Shown here: positions 25,310-32,981 of the stretch, one piece after another
How the letters are laid out: each line of letters starts with the position of its first letter
Position numbering within the stretch: position 1 is the first letter of the stretch
Assembly: GCA_020053595.1 (NCBI GenBank)
Contig: JAGVMV010000003.1
Location: forward strand, 1 to 35,981
Direction of reading: 5' to 3'
DNA from: Thermoleophilia bacterium
GTDB taxonomy: Bacteria > Actinomycetota > Thermoleophilia > BMS3ABIN01
DNA: 35,981 nucleotides
Program-made: the position numbers and the translations under genes
Notes under the pieces: generated by a model
What the model was told of the DNA's origin: nothing
The model's database searches: none
Seen by the model: the letters and a program-made list of their open reading frames with translations, nothing else

Positions 25310-26098
25310 ATGCCTGAAGAAGATAAAGAAATAATCGAACTCTGGCGTTTGTACAAGGAGGAGTCCGACCCCAAGGCCAGAGATCGGCTGATTCTCAATT
25401 ACGCGCCGCTGGTCAAGTACGTCGCCGGCCGCATGGGCACCAACTTTCCTTCCCATGTGGAGGAATCCGACCTCATCAGCTACGGCCTGCTGGGTCTGAT
25501 CGGCGCGCTGGAGCGTTTCGAGCCGGAGCGCAATATCAAGTTCGAGACCTACGCCATCACCCGCATCAAGGGCTCCATCCTCGACGAACTGCGGTCGCTG
25601 GACTGGGTGCCGCGCTCGGTGCGCAGCATAGCCCGCCAGATCGAGAAATGCAGTGCCGCCCTGGAGAACAAGTTGCACCGGGCTCCCACCGACGAAGAGA
25701 TGGCCAAGGACATGGGCCTGACCATGGATGAGTTCCGGGACGCCCTGACACGCATCAGCTCCAGCTCCATTGTGGCGCTGGAAGAACTCTGGACCATCTC
25801 CAGCACCGGCACCGAATCGGTTGCCCTGATCGATACCATCGAGGATCTTAAGAGCAAGAATCCGGCTGAGGTCGTCGACATCAACGAGGTAAAGGAGCGC
25901 CTCGCCCAGGCTATCTCCAACCTGCCCGAGCGGGAAAAGATCGTCATCGCCCTCTACTATTACGAAGGATTGACCCTGCGGGAGATCGGCGACGTCCTCG
26001 GCGTCACCGAATCAAGGATCTCCCAGCTGCACACCAAGGCAATACTGCGCCTCAAGGGCCGCCTGAAGGACCAGGTGGAACCGGCGGCGCTGAGTTAG
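25310..26098 (+). CDS. whiG: FliA/WhiG-family RNA polymerase sigma factor
   Basis: 262-aa alternative sigma-70 factor of the sigma-28 (FliA/WhiG) group. Region 2 (about residues 20-95) has LILNYAPLVKYVAGRMG, EESDLISYGLLGLIGALERFEPERNIKFETYAITRIKGSILDELR (the -10 contacting part). Region 3 has TDEEMAKDMGLTMDEF. Region 4 has LPEREKIVIALYYYEGLTLREIG and the helix-turn-helix GVTESRISQLHTKAILRL. In actinobacteria WhiG controls developmental genes, elsewhere FliA controls motility; neither regulon is visible here. Well-placed ribosome binding site. A terminator lies downstream facing the DUF192 gene. Confidence 0.92.
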   Translation: MPEEDKEIIELWRLYKEESDPKARDRLILNYAPLVKYVAGRMGTNFPSHVEESDLISYGLLGLIGALERFEPERNIKFETYAITRIKGSILDELRSLDWVPRSVRSIARQIEKCSAALENKLHRAPTDEEMAKDMGLTMDEFRDALTRISSSSIVALEELWTISSTGTESVALIDTIEDLKSKNPAEVVDINEVKERLAQAISNLPEREKIVIALYYYEGLTLREIGDVLGVTESRISQLHTKAILRLKGRLKDQVEPAALS

Positions 26099-26142
26099 AC
26101 TTTTCAACGACCGGCTTTACATATACCTGGGCTTCGCATATT

Positions 26143-26183
26143 CCAGGAATACCGCCGAATCATCGATTCTCGCCTGGTTTTTT
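26143..26183 (+). terminator. Terminator after the sigma factor gene
   Basis: CCAGG (26143-26147) pairs with CCTGG (26173-26177), with an inner GAATC/GATTC stem (26157-26169), followed by TTTTTT (26178-26183). It sits in the convergent gap between the sigma gene and the minus-strand DUF192 gene. Confidence 0.6.
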
Positions 26184-26184
26184 C

Positions 26185-26646
26185 TTATTCCAGAAATGCG
26201 GCCGAATCACCCTTTTTCACGCCGTGGCTGGCGAACCAGCCCTGGTTGGTTTCGACGGCGTATACGTAAGGGCCGGATGGAGTATGCTGTTGCACGCTGA
26301 GAGGTTGCATATCCAGGATATCGATGACGGTTCCATTCGCGGCGATGAAGGCGATGGACAGCGGAATGTATGTGTCTTTCATCCAGAAACCGCTCTGCAC
26401 CGGTCGATCCCAGACAAAAATCATTCCCCGGTCGGGGTCGAGCTGCCGGCGGTTCATCAGCCCCGTGGCTCTTTCCTGCGGCGTGCGGGCGACTTCGACC
26501 ATGAGTATCGTGTCAACACCGCCGGAGCCGTGGAAGATGACCTGCGGTTCGATGGCGCCCGAAGTCGCGGTCGAGCCATCTCCGCCGCAGCCGGCGATCG
26601 CGGCAATGACCAGTAAGCCGAGAGCGGCGAGAAGGCGGAGCCTCAC
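26185..26646 (-). CDS. DUF192 lipoprotein
   Basis: 153-aa secreted DUF192 protein of unknown function. The N-terminus is a lipoprotein signal, RLRLLAALGLLVIAAIAGCGG, with lipobox IAGC (Cys18) that would be lipidated. The DUF192 domain follows with TPQERATGLMNRRQLDPDRGMIFVW, FWMKDTYIPLSIAFI and the C-terminal AVETNQGWFASHGVKKGD. The GTG at 26646 is chosen because the signal peptide begins there and its first two bases overlap the stop of an upstream small gene (GTGA), indicating translational coupling. The frame is open further upstream, to 26745, but that part is the small gene in another frame. Confidence 0.85.
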   Translation of the reverse strand: MRLRLLAALGLLVIAAIAGCGGDGSTATSGAIEPQVIFHGSGGVDTILMVEVARTPQERATGLMNRRQLDPDRGMIFVWDRPVQSGFWMKDTYIPLSIAFIAANGTVIDILDMQPLSVQQHTPSGPYVYAVETNQGWFASHGVKKGDSAAFLE

Positions 26647-26774
26647 TGCTCCCGCGAAGCCCGGTCTTCCGTGTCGTTTTCGCCACAGCGCCCGGTTAAA
26701 CCGCAGTAGGTAAGAACCACCAATATCGGGCCCAGCACCATGCAAAAGAAAATAAACAGGATAATCTCGACCAT
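26643..26774 (-). CDS. Small single-pass membrane protein (43 aa)
   Basis: Not recognised. Read on the minus strand from ATG 26774-26772 it is 43 aa: one strongly hydrophobic helix (about residues 3-23, including EIILFIFFCMVLGPILVVL) and then a polar tail with three Cys in the protein, ending TEDRASREQ. GGAGG lies upstream at a suitable distance (ggaggaaactaaatctATG). Its TGA overlaps the GTG of the DUF192 lipoprotein gene, so the two are probably translated together. The coupling and ribosome binding site are good evidence that it is real; the function is unknown. Confidence 0.62.
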   Translation of the reverse strand: MVEIILFIFFCMVLGPILVVLTYCGLTGRCGENDTEDRASREQ

Positions 26775-26981
26775 AGATTTAGTTTCCTCCAGCCTTTCCT
26801 ACAGAGTTTCCTACAGGGTTTTACTGCCGCCAGCCCGCCAAGTATATCATCAGAAACACTAATGGAAACAGTACAAAGACATCCGCGGTTTTCCTGTTTT
26901 GTGTTAACCTGTGATGCGGAAAGCGCTGTTTTTTGCCGCGGCCGCATCGGCGTCGCGGAAAGCTGAGCCTGAAAGGGAATT

Positions 26982-27815
26982 TTGGAATCGGAAAGGCTGG
27001 ACAGGATTTCTAACTGGGGCGCCACCAGTGGTCTCAGAATCGTCGCCATGGTGCTTGGCGCGATTGTTCTCTATTACGTTATCCGAACGTCGTCGCGGCG
27101 TTTGATCAAGGTGGCTGGCCGCAAGGTCAGCGACAGCGACCTGGTCTCGCGCGAGCAGGAGATGCGGGCGCGGACGCTGGCCGGCATCGTTCGCAGCCTG
27201 ATCATCGGCGCCCTGATCGCCATTGTCTCGCTGATGATCCTGCGAGAGCTGGGCTACGACATCGGGCCGCTGATTGCCACGGCTGGTATCGTCGGCGTCG
27301 CCATCGGTTTCGGCGCCCAGACGCTGGTGAAAGATATCATCGGCGGATTTTTCGTTCTGCTGGAAGGCCAGTTCTATGTGGGCGATGTGATCCAGGTGGG
27401 CACGGTCAAGGGCAAGGTCGAGTCCATCAAGCTGCGGACCACGCTGGTTCGTGACGGCGAGGGCATACTGCATATCATCCCCAACGGCGAGATGCGGGTG
27501 GTCTCCAATCTCACCAAGGGCTGGAGCCGGGTCAACCTGGACTTCGACATCGATTACCGCGAAGACCTGCCAGCGGTGATCGAGCTGATCGGCGAAGCCG
27601 CAAAAAAAGTCGCCGCTCCCGAATCGCCGGTCGCGGCGTTTATCATCGACGGGCCGGAAGTGCTGGGCGTCGAGGAAGTCGTGGGCAAGCTGGTGACCAT
27701 ACGCGTCATCGCCCGCACCGAGGCCTTCATGGACCCCGAGGTGGCCCGGGAGATTCGCCGGGAAGTCGCCATGGCGCTGGGCCAGCAGAAGATCGTCATG
27801 GGAAACAGGGAGTAG
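26982..27815 (+). CDS. MscS-family mechanosensitive ion channel
   Basis: 277-aa small-conductance mechanosensitive channel, which vents solutes under hypo-osmotic shock. It has three membrane segments: GLRIVAMVLGAIVLYYVI (TM1, about residues 17-34), GIVRSLIIGALIAIVSLMIL (TM2) and the pore-lining TM3 IATAGIVGVAIGFGAQTLV followed by KDIIGGFFVLLEGQFYVGDVI, the family hallmark. The cytoplasmic beta and alpha/beta domains (IPNGEMRVVSNLTKG, and DFDIDYREDLP) fill the rest. TTG start at 26982 with AAAGGGA a few bases upstream. It is transcribed divergently from the small membrane protein/DUF192 pair. Confidence 0.92.
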   Translation: MESERLDRISNWGATSGLRIVAMVLGAIVLYYVIRTSSRRLIKVAGRKVSDSDLVSREQEMRARTLAGIVRSLIIGALIAIVSLMILRELGYDIGPLIATAGIVGVAIGFGAQTLVKDIIGGFFVLLEGQFYVGDVIQVGTVKGKVESIKLRTTLVRDGEGILHIIPNGEMRVVSNLTKGWSRVNLDFDIDYREDLPAVIELIGEAAKKVAAPESPVAAFIIDGPEVLGVEEVVGKLVTIRVIARTEAFMDPEVAREIRREVAMALGQQKIVMGNRE

Positions 27816-27889
27816 GGGTAGGGAGACCGTGTGTAGAGTGCAGGGAGTAAAGGGCAGGGAGACTGGGAGTCGTGTGCAGGCAGAGCGGC

Positions 27890-27918
27890 TTGCGCCTACC
27901 CGTCGGCGCTTCTATAAT
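27890..27918 (+). promoter_or_regulatory. Promoter of the tRNA-Ala gene
   Basis: TTGCGC (27890-27895), 17-bp spacer, TATAAT (27913-27918). The start would be near 27925, about 70 nt before the mature tRNA 5' end. Confidence 0.65.
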
Positions 27919-27996
27919 CTTTAGGCCGGAATCACGCTTTCTGCGTCTGGCCCGTCGGCAGGATTGGAATTTTTCCGGCGGTATCACATCTGACTT

Positions 27997-28072
27997 GGGG
28001 GATTAGCTCAGCTGGGAGAGCATTTGGCTGGCAGCCAAAAGGTCAGGGGTTCGAATCCCCTATCCTCCACCA
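27997..28072 (+). tRNA. tRNA-Ala (anticodon GGC)
   Basis: Complete cloverleaf: acceptor GGGGGAT / ATCCTCC with the G3-U70 wobble that identifies alanine tRNAs; D stem GCTC/GAGC; anticodon stem TTTGG/CCAAA with loop CTGGCAG, anticodon GGC at 28030-28032; variable AGGTC; T stem AGGGG/CCCCT with loop TTCGAAT. CCA is encoded (28070-28072) and the discriminator base is A. Its T-arm and 3' end form the left part of the first copy of the repeated element. Confidence 0.97.
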
Positions 28073-28148
28073 CGTTTTGACCCTCATAAATGGCTTTGTT
28101 GAGCCATTTTTTTGTTTGCATATCGATGACACCAAAGGGGATTCGAAC
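28049..28148 (+). repeat. tRNA-associated att-like element, copy 1
   Basis: 100 bp bounded by perfect 13-bp inverted repeats: GTTCGAATCCCCT (28049-28061, the tRNA T-arm) and AGGGGATTCGAAC (28136-28148). Between them lie the tRNA 3' end, a terminator hairpin and the block TATCGATGA (28121-28129). The same layout recurs at 31446, 33076 and 33842. This copy is the one that keeps the tRNA functional. Confidence 0.88.
28088..28113 (+). terminator. Rho-independent terminator of tRNA-Ala, inside the repeat
   Basis: AAATGGCT (28088-28095) pairs with AGCCATTT (28102-28109), loop TTGTTG, then T-run to 28113. The stem is conserved in the other three copies of the repeat, with changed loops. Confidence 0.82.
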
Positions 28149-28200
28149 TTTTTCCAACAGAATCTTTTTCATAACAAGAACGGGAATCTTAAGTTCCTAG

Positions 28201-29046
28201 CTAAAAAGGAATGTCTTCATTTTCGATTGGACCCTGTTCTTCATGTGAAAACGTTAATTCATCAAGTCTTTCGAGCAGTTCATTCATTCCAGCGCTTCTT
28301 TTTCGGTATCGTTTAGCGATATATTCCAACGGCTCCTTCATCCCGCGAAGAGCCTCTAAAGTATCTTGATACCCACCTTGGCCTGCGACTTGTTCGTCAT
28401 GCAACGAAATGTATCTTTCCAATAAATCAATAATTGCGCCTGGATGTATGGTTGAAGTACCAGGTGTTGATTTCCGGACATATCTTGATGTCAATCGTGA
28501 AAGTTCGAGAATCTCCTGAATCATGTCCCTATCAGAACGAACAGGTTCTTCGTCGGGTTCACCTAAATTCTCAAGAATATGATTAACATTGGCTTCGAGA
28601 TCAGGCCACCATTTATCAAATACCGAGTCAAGTACTACCGTGGTGAGTTTGTTCTCATCGAGCTTGCCGTTTATTAAAGAGACGAGCTTTCTGATATCTT
28701 CTTTTTCAAATTGCGTGGTCTGAAACTGCTTTAACGGGCCGGCGAGATCAGTATTTTGGATTCCAAAAAGAATAGGGCAAACATGTGCTCTGTCTAAACT
28801 TTTTGACAGAGCACCGGCTTCAAACATTACCCAATCACTATGAAGATTATCACGTGTAATACAAAGAATTCCCACCTCTGACTTATCGAGCTCTTTGGCC
28901 ACTTCAGTATTCCAACGTGCTCCCTTGTCGATATCAGAGGGCGTGAAATATGGTTTCACAGCTTGAAGGACGGCAGGTAGCCATTGCCGAAGAGTTTCTG
29001 CAAGTTTTTTACTGTCATTTCCAGACCAACTGATGAACACTTTCAC
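28201..29046 (-). CDS. TIR-domain protein (candidate NADase defence effector)
   Basis: 281-aa protein. The N-terminal TIR domain (about residues 1-130) shows MKVFISWSGNDSKKLAETL (box 1), SEVGILCITRDNLHSDWVMFEAGALSKS with the conserved Glu76 in W-x-x-FEAGA, the expected NAD-hydrolysing residue, and CPILFGI. The rest (about 135-281) is helical, charged and not recognised. Bacterial TIR proteins of this kind deplete NAD or make cyclic ADP-ribose signals on phage infection. GTG start at 29046 with GGGGGGAG 7 nt upstream. It is transcribed divergently from the helicase gene 205 bp away and both lie in one AT-rich module between repeat copies 1 and 2. It runs toward the tRNA terminator. NADase activity and the pairing are inference. 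Confidence 0.82.
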   Translation of the reverse strand: MKVFISWSGNDSKKLAETLRQWLPAVLQAVKPYFTPSDIDKGARWNTEVAKELDKSEVGILCITRDNLHSDWVMFEAGALSKSLDRAHVCPILFGIQNTDLAGPLKQFQTTQFEKEDIRKLVSLINGKLDENKLTTVVLDSVFDKWWPDLEANVNHILENLGEPDEEPVRSDRDMIQEILELSRLTSRYVRKSTPGTSTIHPGAIIDLLERYISLHDEQVAGQGGYQDTLEALRGMKEPLEYIAKRYRKRSAGMNELLERLDELTFSHEEQGPIENEDIPF

Positions 29047-29251
29047 TTGGAGTCTCCCCCCGATTAAATTAGCCTTTTAGACCCGTCCAATCTTATAACT
29101 TATTGAACGTATTTGTCTTTAGGAAGGTAAACAATATATCGCGAAAAACATTAGTCTATTTATAATTCATGTTGTCATATATGATTGACTTCTAGAAATT
29201 ATTGGGTTCCAATTCTTTGTTCAATGAAATAACCAAGAGCAATGGATTTTT
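29047..29251. other. Divergent intergenic region of the TIR/helicase module
   Basis: 205 bp, strongly AT-rich, between two divergent genes. It contains TATAAT (29161-29166) and TTGACT (29185-29190) on the plus strand, without ideally spaced partners. It probably carries both promoters; none can be fixed. Confidence 0.4.
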
Positions 29252-31384
29252 ATGGATTTCAAAATTACTCACGCAGAAAGTTTTCCACTCGATCTTGGCC
29301 GGGCTCCAAAGAAAGTTCAAAACGCGTGGGATAGGACAATAGTACCTATTCTGCGATCCACTCCCGATCGAGCCGATCCTCCCCAAATAAAGCGTCTTGT
29401 TGGATATAAAAAACTGTGGCGTTTAAAAGTGAGCGGTGATTATAGGCTTGTATATCGCTTAGAGCAAAACAATCGCACCGTGACGATGTTGATGTTGGAT
29501 AATCGCGCCAAGATATATAAGAGACTCGGGGCAAACGCGGGTGGGGAACCAGGAATCCGCATAGTCGCAAAAGCACAAGATTTGATCGAACCTGAGCCTT
29601 CGAAAGAAGAGATCGGGCTCGCATCAATTGCTATGGAAGCGGAGAAATATGAGACAAAAAAATATTACGAGCAAGAACATGATCGGCCTCTTCCAGAACT
29701 AATGGAAACAGAAAAATTGAAATGTTGGGGCGTACCGGATAAGTACTGGCAGAAATTGTTGGCGGTAGATACTGAGAACGAACTTCTTGCTCTCGATCAG
29801 ACCATGCCCGCTGAAGTCTTAAGCCGCGTCTTAAATGGCATATGGCCTTCCTCAATTGAGGAAGTAACACAACAGGCAATAAGGGTGGCAGAGCAACCAT
29901 CAGAAATTAAAGCTGCTGCAGAAGGTGCACGTAGTCTCGAGAGCTTTCTCTTAAAACTAGATGACGATCAAAAAACATACGTTTCACGCTTTGAAGGTGG
30001 CCACGCCACGGGTCCCTGGCTGCTAAAGGGCGGACCGGGTTCGGGAAAATCTACGGTCGCTCTTTATTGCATCCGTTCAATTCTTGAAGGGACTAAGCAA
30101 TTAACCCTCGAAGATAAACCTCTCAAGATTTTATTTACCACTTACACAAAGTCATTAATAAATGCATCCAGACATCTTTTAAAAGAGTTAAATGTATATG
30201 CTGGAAAGAATACCATCGATATTTTGAATGTTGATAAGTTAGCTACAAAATACATTCCAGAAAAATGGAAGACCTTGACGCTTATTAATGAAGATCGCGC
30301 AGAAGCACAGGATTTGTTGAATCAAGTGTTAAGAGCGTTTAGGAAAAAAAATACCAAAACCTTTCTTTCTTCTACAGATACTCGTTTTCTGTTAGACGAA
30401 ATCAACTGGATAATCATTGGCAATGGGGTTGAAACAGTTGAAGAATACGTGCAAACCGATCGGACTGGAAGACGACGGGCTTTGACAGAGTCTCAGCGAA
30501 GGCAATTGTGGACCGTTTGGGAGATGTATCAAGATAAGTTGCGTTATGAAAAAAAATGGCTTTTTAGTGAACGTGTGAAAGTTGCGGCAGAAAATGTCAC
30601 TCCACAATATGACTATGTATTTATTGATGAAGCACAAGATTTAAAGCCTGTGGCAATACGTTTTTGCATTAGATTGTGTCGCGACCCTAGGAATGTTTTC
30701 CTGACAGCTGATTCAAACCAAAGTATTTACGGCAATGGCATTTCTTGGTCAAGCGTGGCGACCGATCTTCGATTTTCTGGCCGTGCTAAAATTTTGAAGC
30801 GAAATTATAGAACGACCACTGAAAATTGGGATGCAATAAAGCAGTTGGCCCCTGGCGTATTTGACATTGACCAGGAAACGCTAGATATAGAAACTATTTA
30901 TCATGGTCCTTATCCCGTATTAGTAAGATATGATGACGTGCAAGATTTATCGAGCCGTTTAAATGAATATCTTCACGAAGCGCTTCTTTCAGAACGAATA
31001 ACACCAGGTTGCGCTGCTGTTTTATGTCCAACTTTGCGGGAAATCGATCTAGCGCTCGAGATAATTGATCCTTGCTTCAATGCAAAGGCCATGAGTTCCG
31101 GTGATGTAGACCTTGCGCATCCTGGTGTAAAGATCCTTACGATGCATGCATCAAAGGGATTGGAGTTTGCAGTTGTAGCGTTAATAGGTGTTGAAGAGGG
31201 AAGATTGCCGCTTCCTCCCTTCAAGGGCGTCGATGAATCTGAACATAATGCAAGGCAGAGGCGGTTGTTTTTTGTTGCGTGTAGTCGTGCGATGAGACGG
31301 CTAATTGTATTTGCAGATAAGAATCGTCCATCCCAGTTCACTGAAAGTCTTACAGACGAGTATTGGGATATTGAAGACCTATAA
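29252..31384 (+). CDS. RelE-like domain fused to UvrD-like SF1 helicase
   Basis: 710-aa protein. Residues 1-92 look like a RelE/ParE toxin fold: IKRLVGYKKLWRLKVSGDYR, VYRLEQ, MLMLDNRAKIYKRL, with basic residues R65 and R85 and Tyr89 near positions used by RelE. A middle linker follows. The helicase core is complete: Walker A KGGPGSGKST (259-268), motif Ia-like LFTTYTKSLI, Walker B YVFIDEAQDL (455-464), motif III FLTADSNQSIYG, motif IV ILKRNYRTT, motif V TMHASKGLEFAVV (630-642), motif VI RRLFFVACSRAMRRL (670-684). No C-terminal nuclease is seen. ATG at 29252 has no strong ribosome binding site. It is AT-rich compared with the backbone, so acquired by transfer. Whether the RelE-like part cuts RNA is unknown. 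Confidence 0.85.
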   Translation: MDFKITHAESFPLDLGRAPKKVQNAWDRTIVPILRSTPDRADPPQIKRLVGYKKLWRLKVSGDYRLVYRLEQNNRTVTMLMLDNRAKIYKRLGANAGGEPGIRIVAKAQDLIEPEPSKEEIGLASIAMEAEKYETKKYYEQEHDRPLPELMETEKLKCWGVPDKYWQKLLAVDTENELLALDQTMPAEVLSRVLNGIWPSSIEEVTQQAIRVAEQPSEIKAAAEGARSLESFLLKLDDDQKTYVSRFEGGHATGPWLLKGGPGSGKSTVALYCIRSILEGTKQLTLEDKPLKILFTTYTKSLINASRHLLKELNVYAGKNTIDILNVDKLATKYIPEKWKTLTLINEDRAEAQDLLNQVLRAFRKKNTKTFLSSTDTRFLLDEINWIIIGNGVETVEEYVQTDRTGRRRALTESQRRQLWTVWEMYQDKLRYEKKWLFSERVKVAAENVTPQYDYVFIDEAQDLKPVAIRFCIRLCRDPRNVFLTADSNQSIYGNGISWSSVATDLRFSGRAKILKRNYRTTTENWDAIKQLAPGVFDIDQETLDIETIYHGPYPVLVRYDDVQDLSSRLNEYLHEALLSERITPGCAAVLCPTLREIDLALEIIDPCFNAKAMSSGDVDLAHPGVKILTMHASKGLEFAVVALIGVEEGRLPLPPFKGVDESEHNARQRRLFFVACSRAMRRLIVFADKNRPSQFTESLTDEYWDIEDL

Positions 31385-31445
31385 AGAAACGTAGATCTTT
31401 TTAATAGCTCCCTGGACATTGCTAGGTATTCATTACTGAGGCGGC

Positions 31446-31570
31446 AAGCTCATCCAGCACAGAAAAGTTCGAATAACATCCCATAACCTCCACCAAATTC
31501 TGGCCCTTGGAATGGCTTACCTAAGCCATTATTTTGTTCACATATCGATGAGACCTTAGGGGATTCGAAC
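31446..31570 (+). repeat. tRNA-associated att-like element, copy 2
   Basis: 125 bp. A 21-bp lead (AAGCTCATCCAG...) is shared with copies 3 and 4 but not with the tRNA. Then come GTTCGAAT (31467-31474), an altered tRNA 3' end with a short insertion ending CCTCCACCA (31487-31495), the hairpin AATGGCTTA (31511-31519)/TAAGCCATT (31522-31530), TATCGATGA (31543-31551) and AGGGGATTCGAAC (31558-31570), identical to copy 1. It closes the TIR/helicase module. Confidence 0.86.
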
Positions 31571-31851
31571 CTTTTTCCTTATAATGGAAAAAATGGTTGA
31601 ATTCCCTTATTGGATTAAAACCTTATATAACTAAATATATTCACAATAGTTTAATTGCATGGGGTAAACGCAACACAGTCAGTATGAAGGAAAGCCTGTA
31701 GATTCTCGCCAGCCTGATAGGGCGAACGAATGGAATGGCGGCCGCTGAGAACCGTACACGGCTTTAAGCTTGGGCGTCATGACTACTCTATACTTACAAA
31801 TTAACATTCACCCCTCGCCTGACACTGTGATCAGCCAAAAGCGTCCCACTC
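31571..31851 (+). other. Non-coding lead of the dsb module, with group II intron-like fragment
   Basis: 281 bp without a gene. The stretch about 31660-31770 (…ATGAAGGAAAGCCTGTAG…, CTGATAGGGCGAACGAATGG, GAGAACCGTACACGGCT) resembles pieces of group II intron RNA domains by eye, without any reverse transcriptase gene. A TATACT (31788-31793) may be a -10. This is weak pattern recognition only. Confidence 0.25.
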
Positions 31852-32331
31852 ATGTCATCAAGTTCTGAAGCATTCAATATGGAAGACAAAAACATTCCTC
31901 ATTTGCAGCAAGCATCGAACTTAAACTGGACTATTCTTTTTATTTGTTGGTTGATCGTCAGTATTGCCACGCTAGGGAGCCTGTTTTTTAGCGAAATAAT
32001 GAAATTCCCTCCGTGTGATCTTTGCTGGTATCAGAGAATTTTTATATACCCGTTAGCGATAATAATTCCTATAGGGCTCTTCCCATTTGATAAAAGAGTT
32101 ATTAAGTATAGTCTTCCATTAGTTTTTATGGGATGGAGTATTGCCCTCTATCAGAATCTTCTTTATTACGGGATTATTCCCGAAAGCATAAAACCCTGTA
32201 GCCAGGGTGTATCGTGTACCGAGGAATACATAAACATTCTTGGCATCTTTTCCATTCCCATGCTATCGCTTATCGCATTTTCAATTGTAGGAGTATTGCT
32301 AATAGTCTTAATGAGGAGAGTTTCAACGTGA
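31852..32331 (+). CDS. dsbB: DsbB/BdbC-type disulfide bond formation protein
   Basis: 159-aa integral membrane quinone-dependent oxidase that re-oxidises DsbA. It has four hydrophobic segments (about residues 25-47, 62-78, 86-107, 128-153). The two redox Cys pairs are CDLC (residues 55-58, in FPPCDLCWYQRI, the family motif) and C116/C122 in CSQGVSC. ATG 31852 or ATG 31879 (MEDKN) could be the start; neither has a clear ribosome binding site. It overlaps dsbA by 4 bp (GTGA). The pair fills the second module and is AT-rich. Many actinobacteria use VKOR instead, so this pair looks acquired. Confidence 0.9.
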   Translation: MSSSSEAFNMEDKNIPHLQQASNLNWTILFICWLIVSIATLGSLFFSEIMKFPPCDLCWYQRIFIYPLAIIIPIGLFPFDKRVIKYSLPLVFMGWSIALYQNLLYYGIIPESIKPCSQGVSCTEEYINILGIFSIPMLSLIAFSIVGVLLIVLMRRVST

Positions 32332-32981
32332 AAAAAAATTACTATATAGTCATTATTTCTGCTGTTTTTCTGATAACAGTGTTTGTATCTGGCATGTTTT
32401 TCTATGAAAGCCAGCAGTCAGAAAAACAAGGTCAAATAGCAAAAGACAATGCTGAGGTTTTAGTAAGAGACTATTCGCAAACGCTGGGCAGTGATGAGGC
32501 AAAAGTTCAAATAGTGGAATTTTTCGATCCTGCCTGCGAAACCTGTAAAGACTTTTATACTTACGTCAAAGACATGATGGAAGCTAATCCAGGCAAGATT
32601 AGGCTTGTCATGAGATATGCTCCTTTTCATGAAGGTGCGGATCACAATGTAAAGATACTGGAGGCTGCGAGGAAACAGGGAAAGTATTGGGAAACCCTGG
32701 AGGCCATGTATTATGGTCAATCTACGTGGGCAAGCCATAACAATCCACAGCCTGATTTAGTATGGCAGTTTCTTTCCGGCGTTGGATTAAACATGGAACA
32801 ACTAAAAAAGGACATGAATGATCCGGAAATAACAAAACTCATTCAGCAGGATCTTGCGGATGCGAAGGTCCTCAATGTTACAAAAACCCCTGAATTTTTT
32901 GTGAACGGGAAGCCGCTACCGAGCTTTGGCTACAAGCAATTAAAAGGATTAGTCGACAGCGAAATTCAAGCGAATTATTAA
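32328..32981 (+). CDS. dsbA: DsbA/BdbD-type thiol-disulfide oxidoreductase
   Basis: 217-aa membrane-anchored thioredoxin-fold protein acting outside the membrane. N-terminal helix YYIVIISAVFLITVFVSGMFF (part; about residues 5-25), then the thioredoxin-like domain with active site FFDPACETCKDF (Cys70 and Cys73, CETC), and near the end the cis-Pro loop KTPEFFVNGKPLP. GTG at 32328 has GAGGAG upstream and overlaps the dsbB stop; a longer open frame upstream lies within dsbB. It probably introduces disulfides into secreted proteins and is recharged by DsbB. Confidence 0.92.
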   Translation: MKKNYYIVIISAVFLITVFVSGMFFYESQQSEKQGQIAKDNAEVLVRDYSQTLGSDEAKVQIVEFFDPACETCKDFYTYVKDMMEANPGKIRLVMRYAPFHEGADHNVKILEAARKQGKYWETLEAMYYGQSTWASHNNPQPDLVWQFLSGVGLNMEQLKKDMNDPEITKLIQQDLADAKVLNVTKTPEFFVNGKPLPSFGYKQLKGLVDSEIQANY

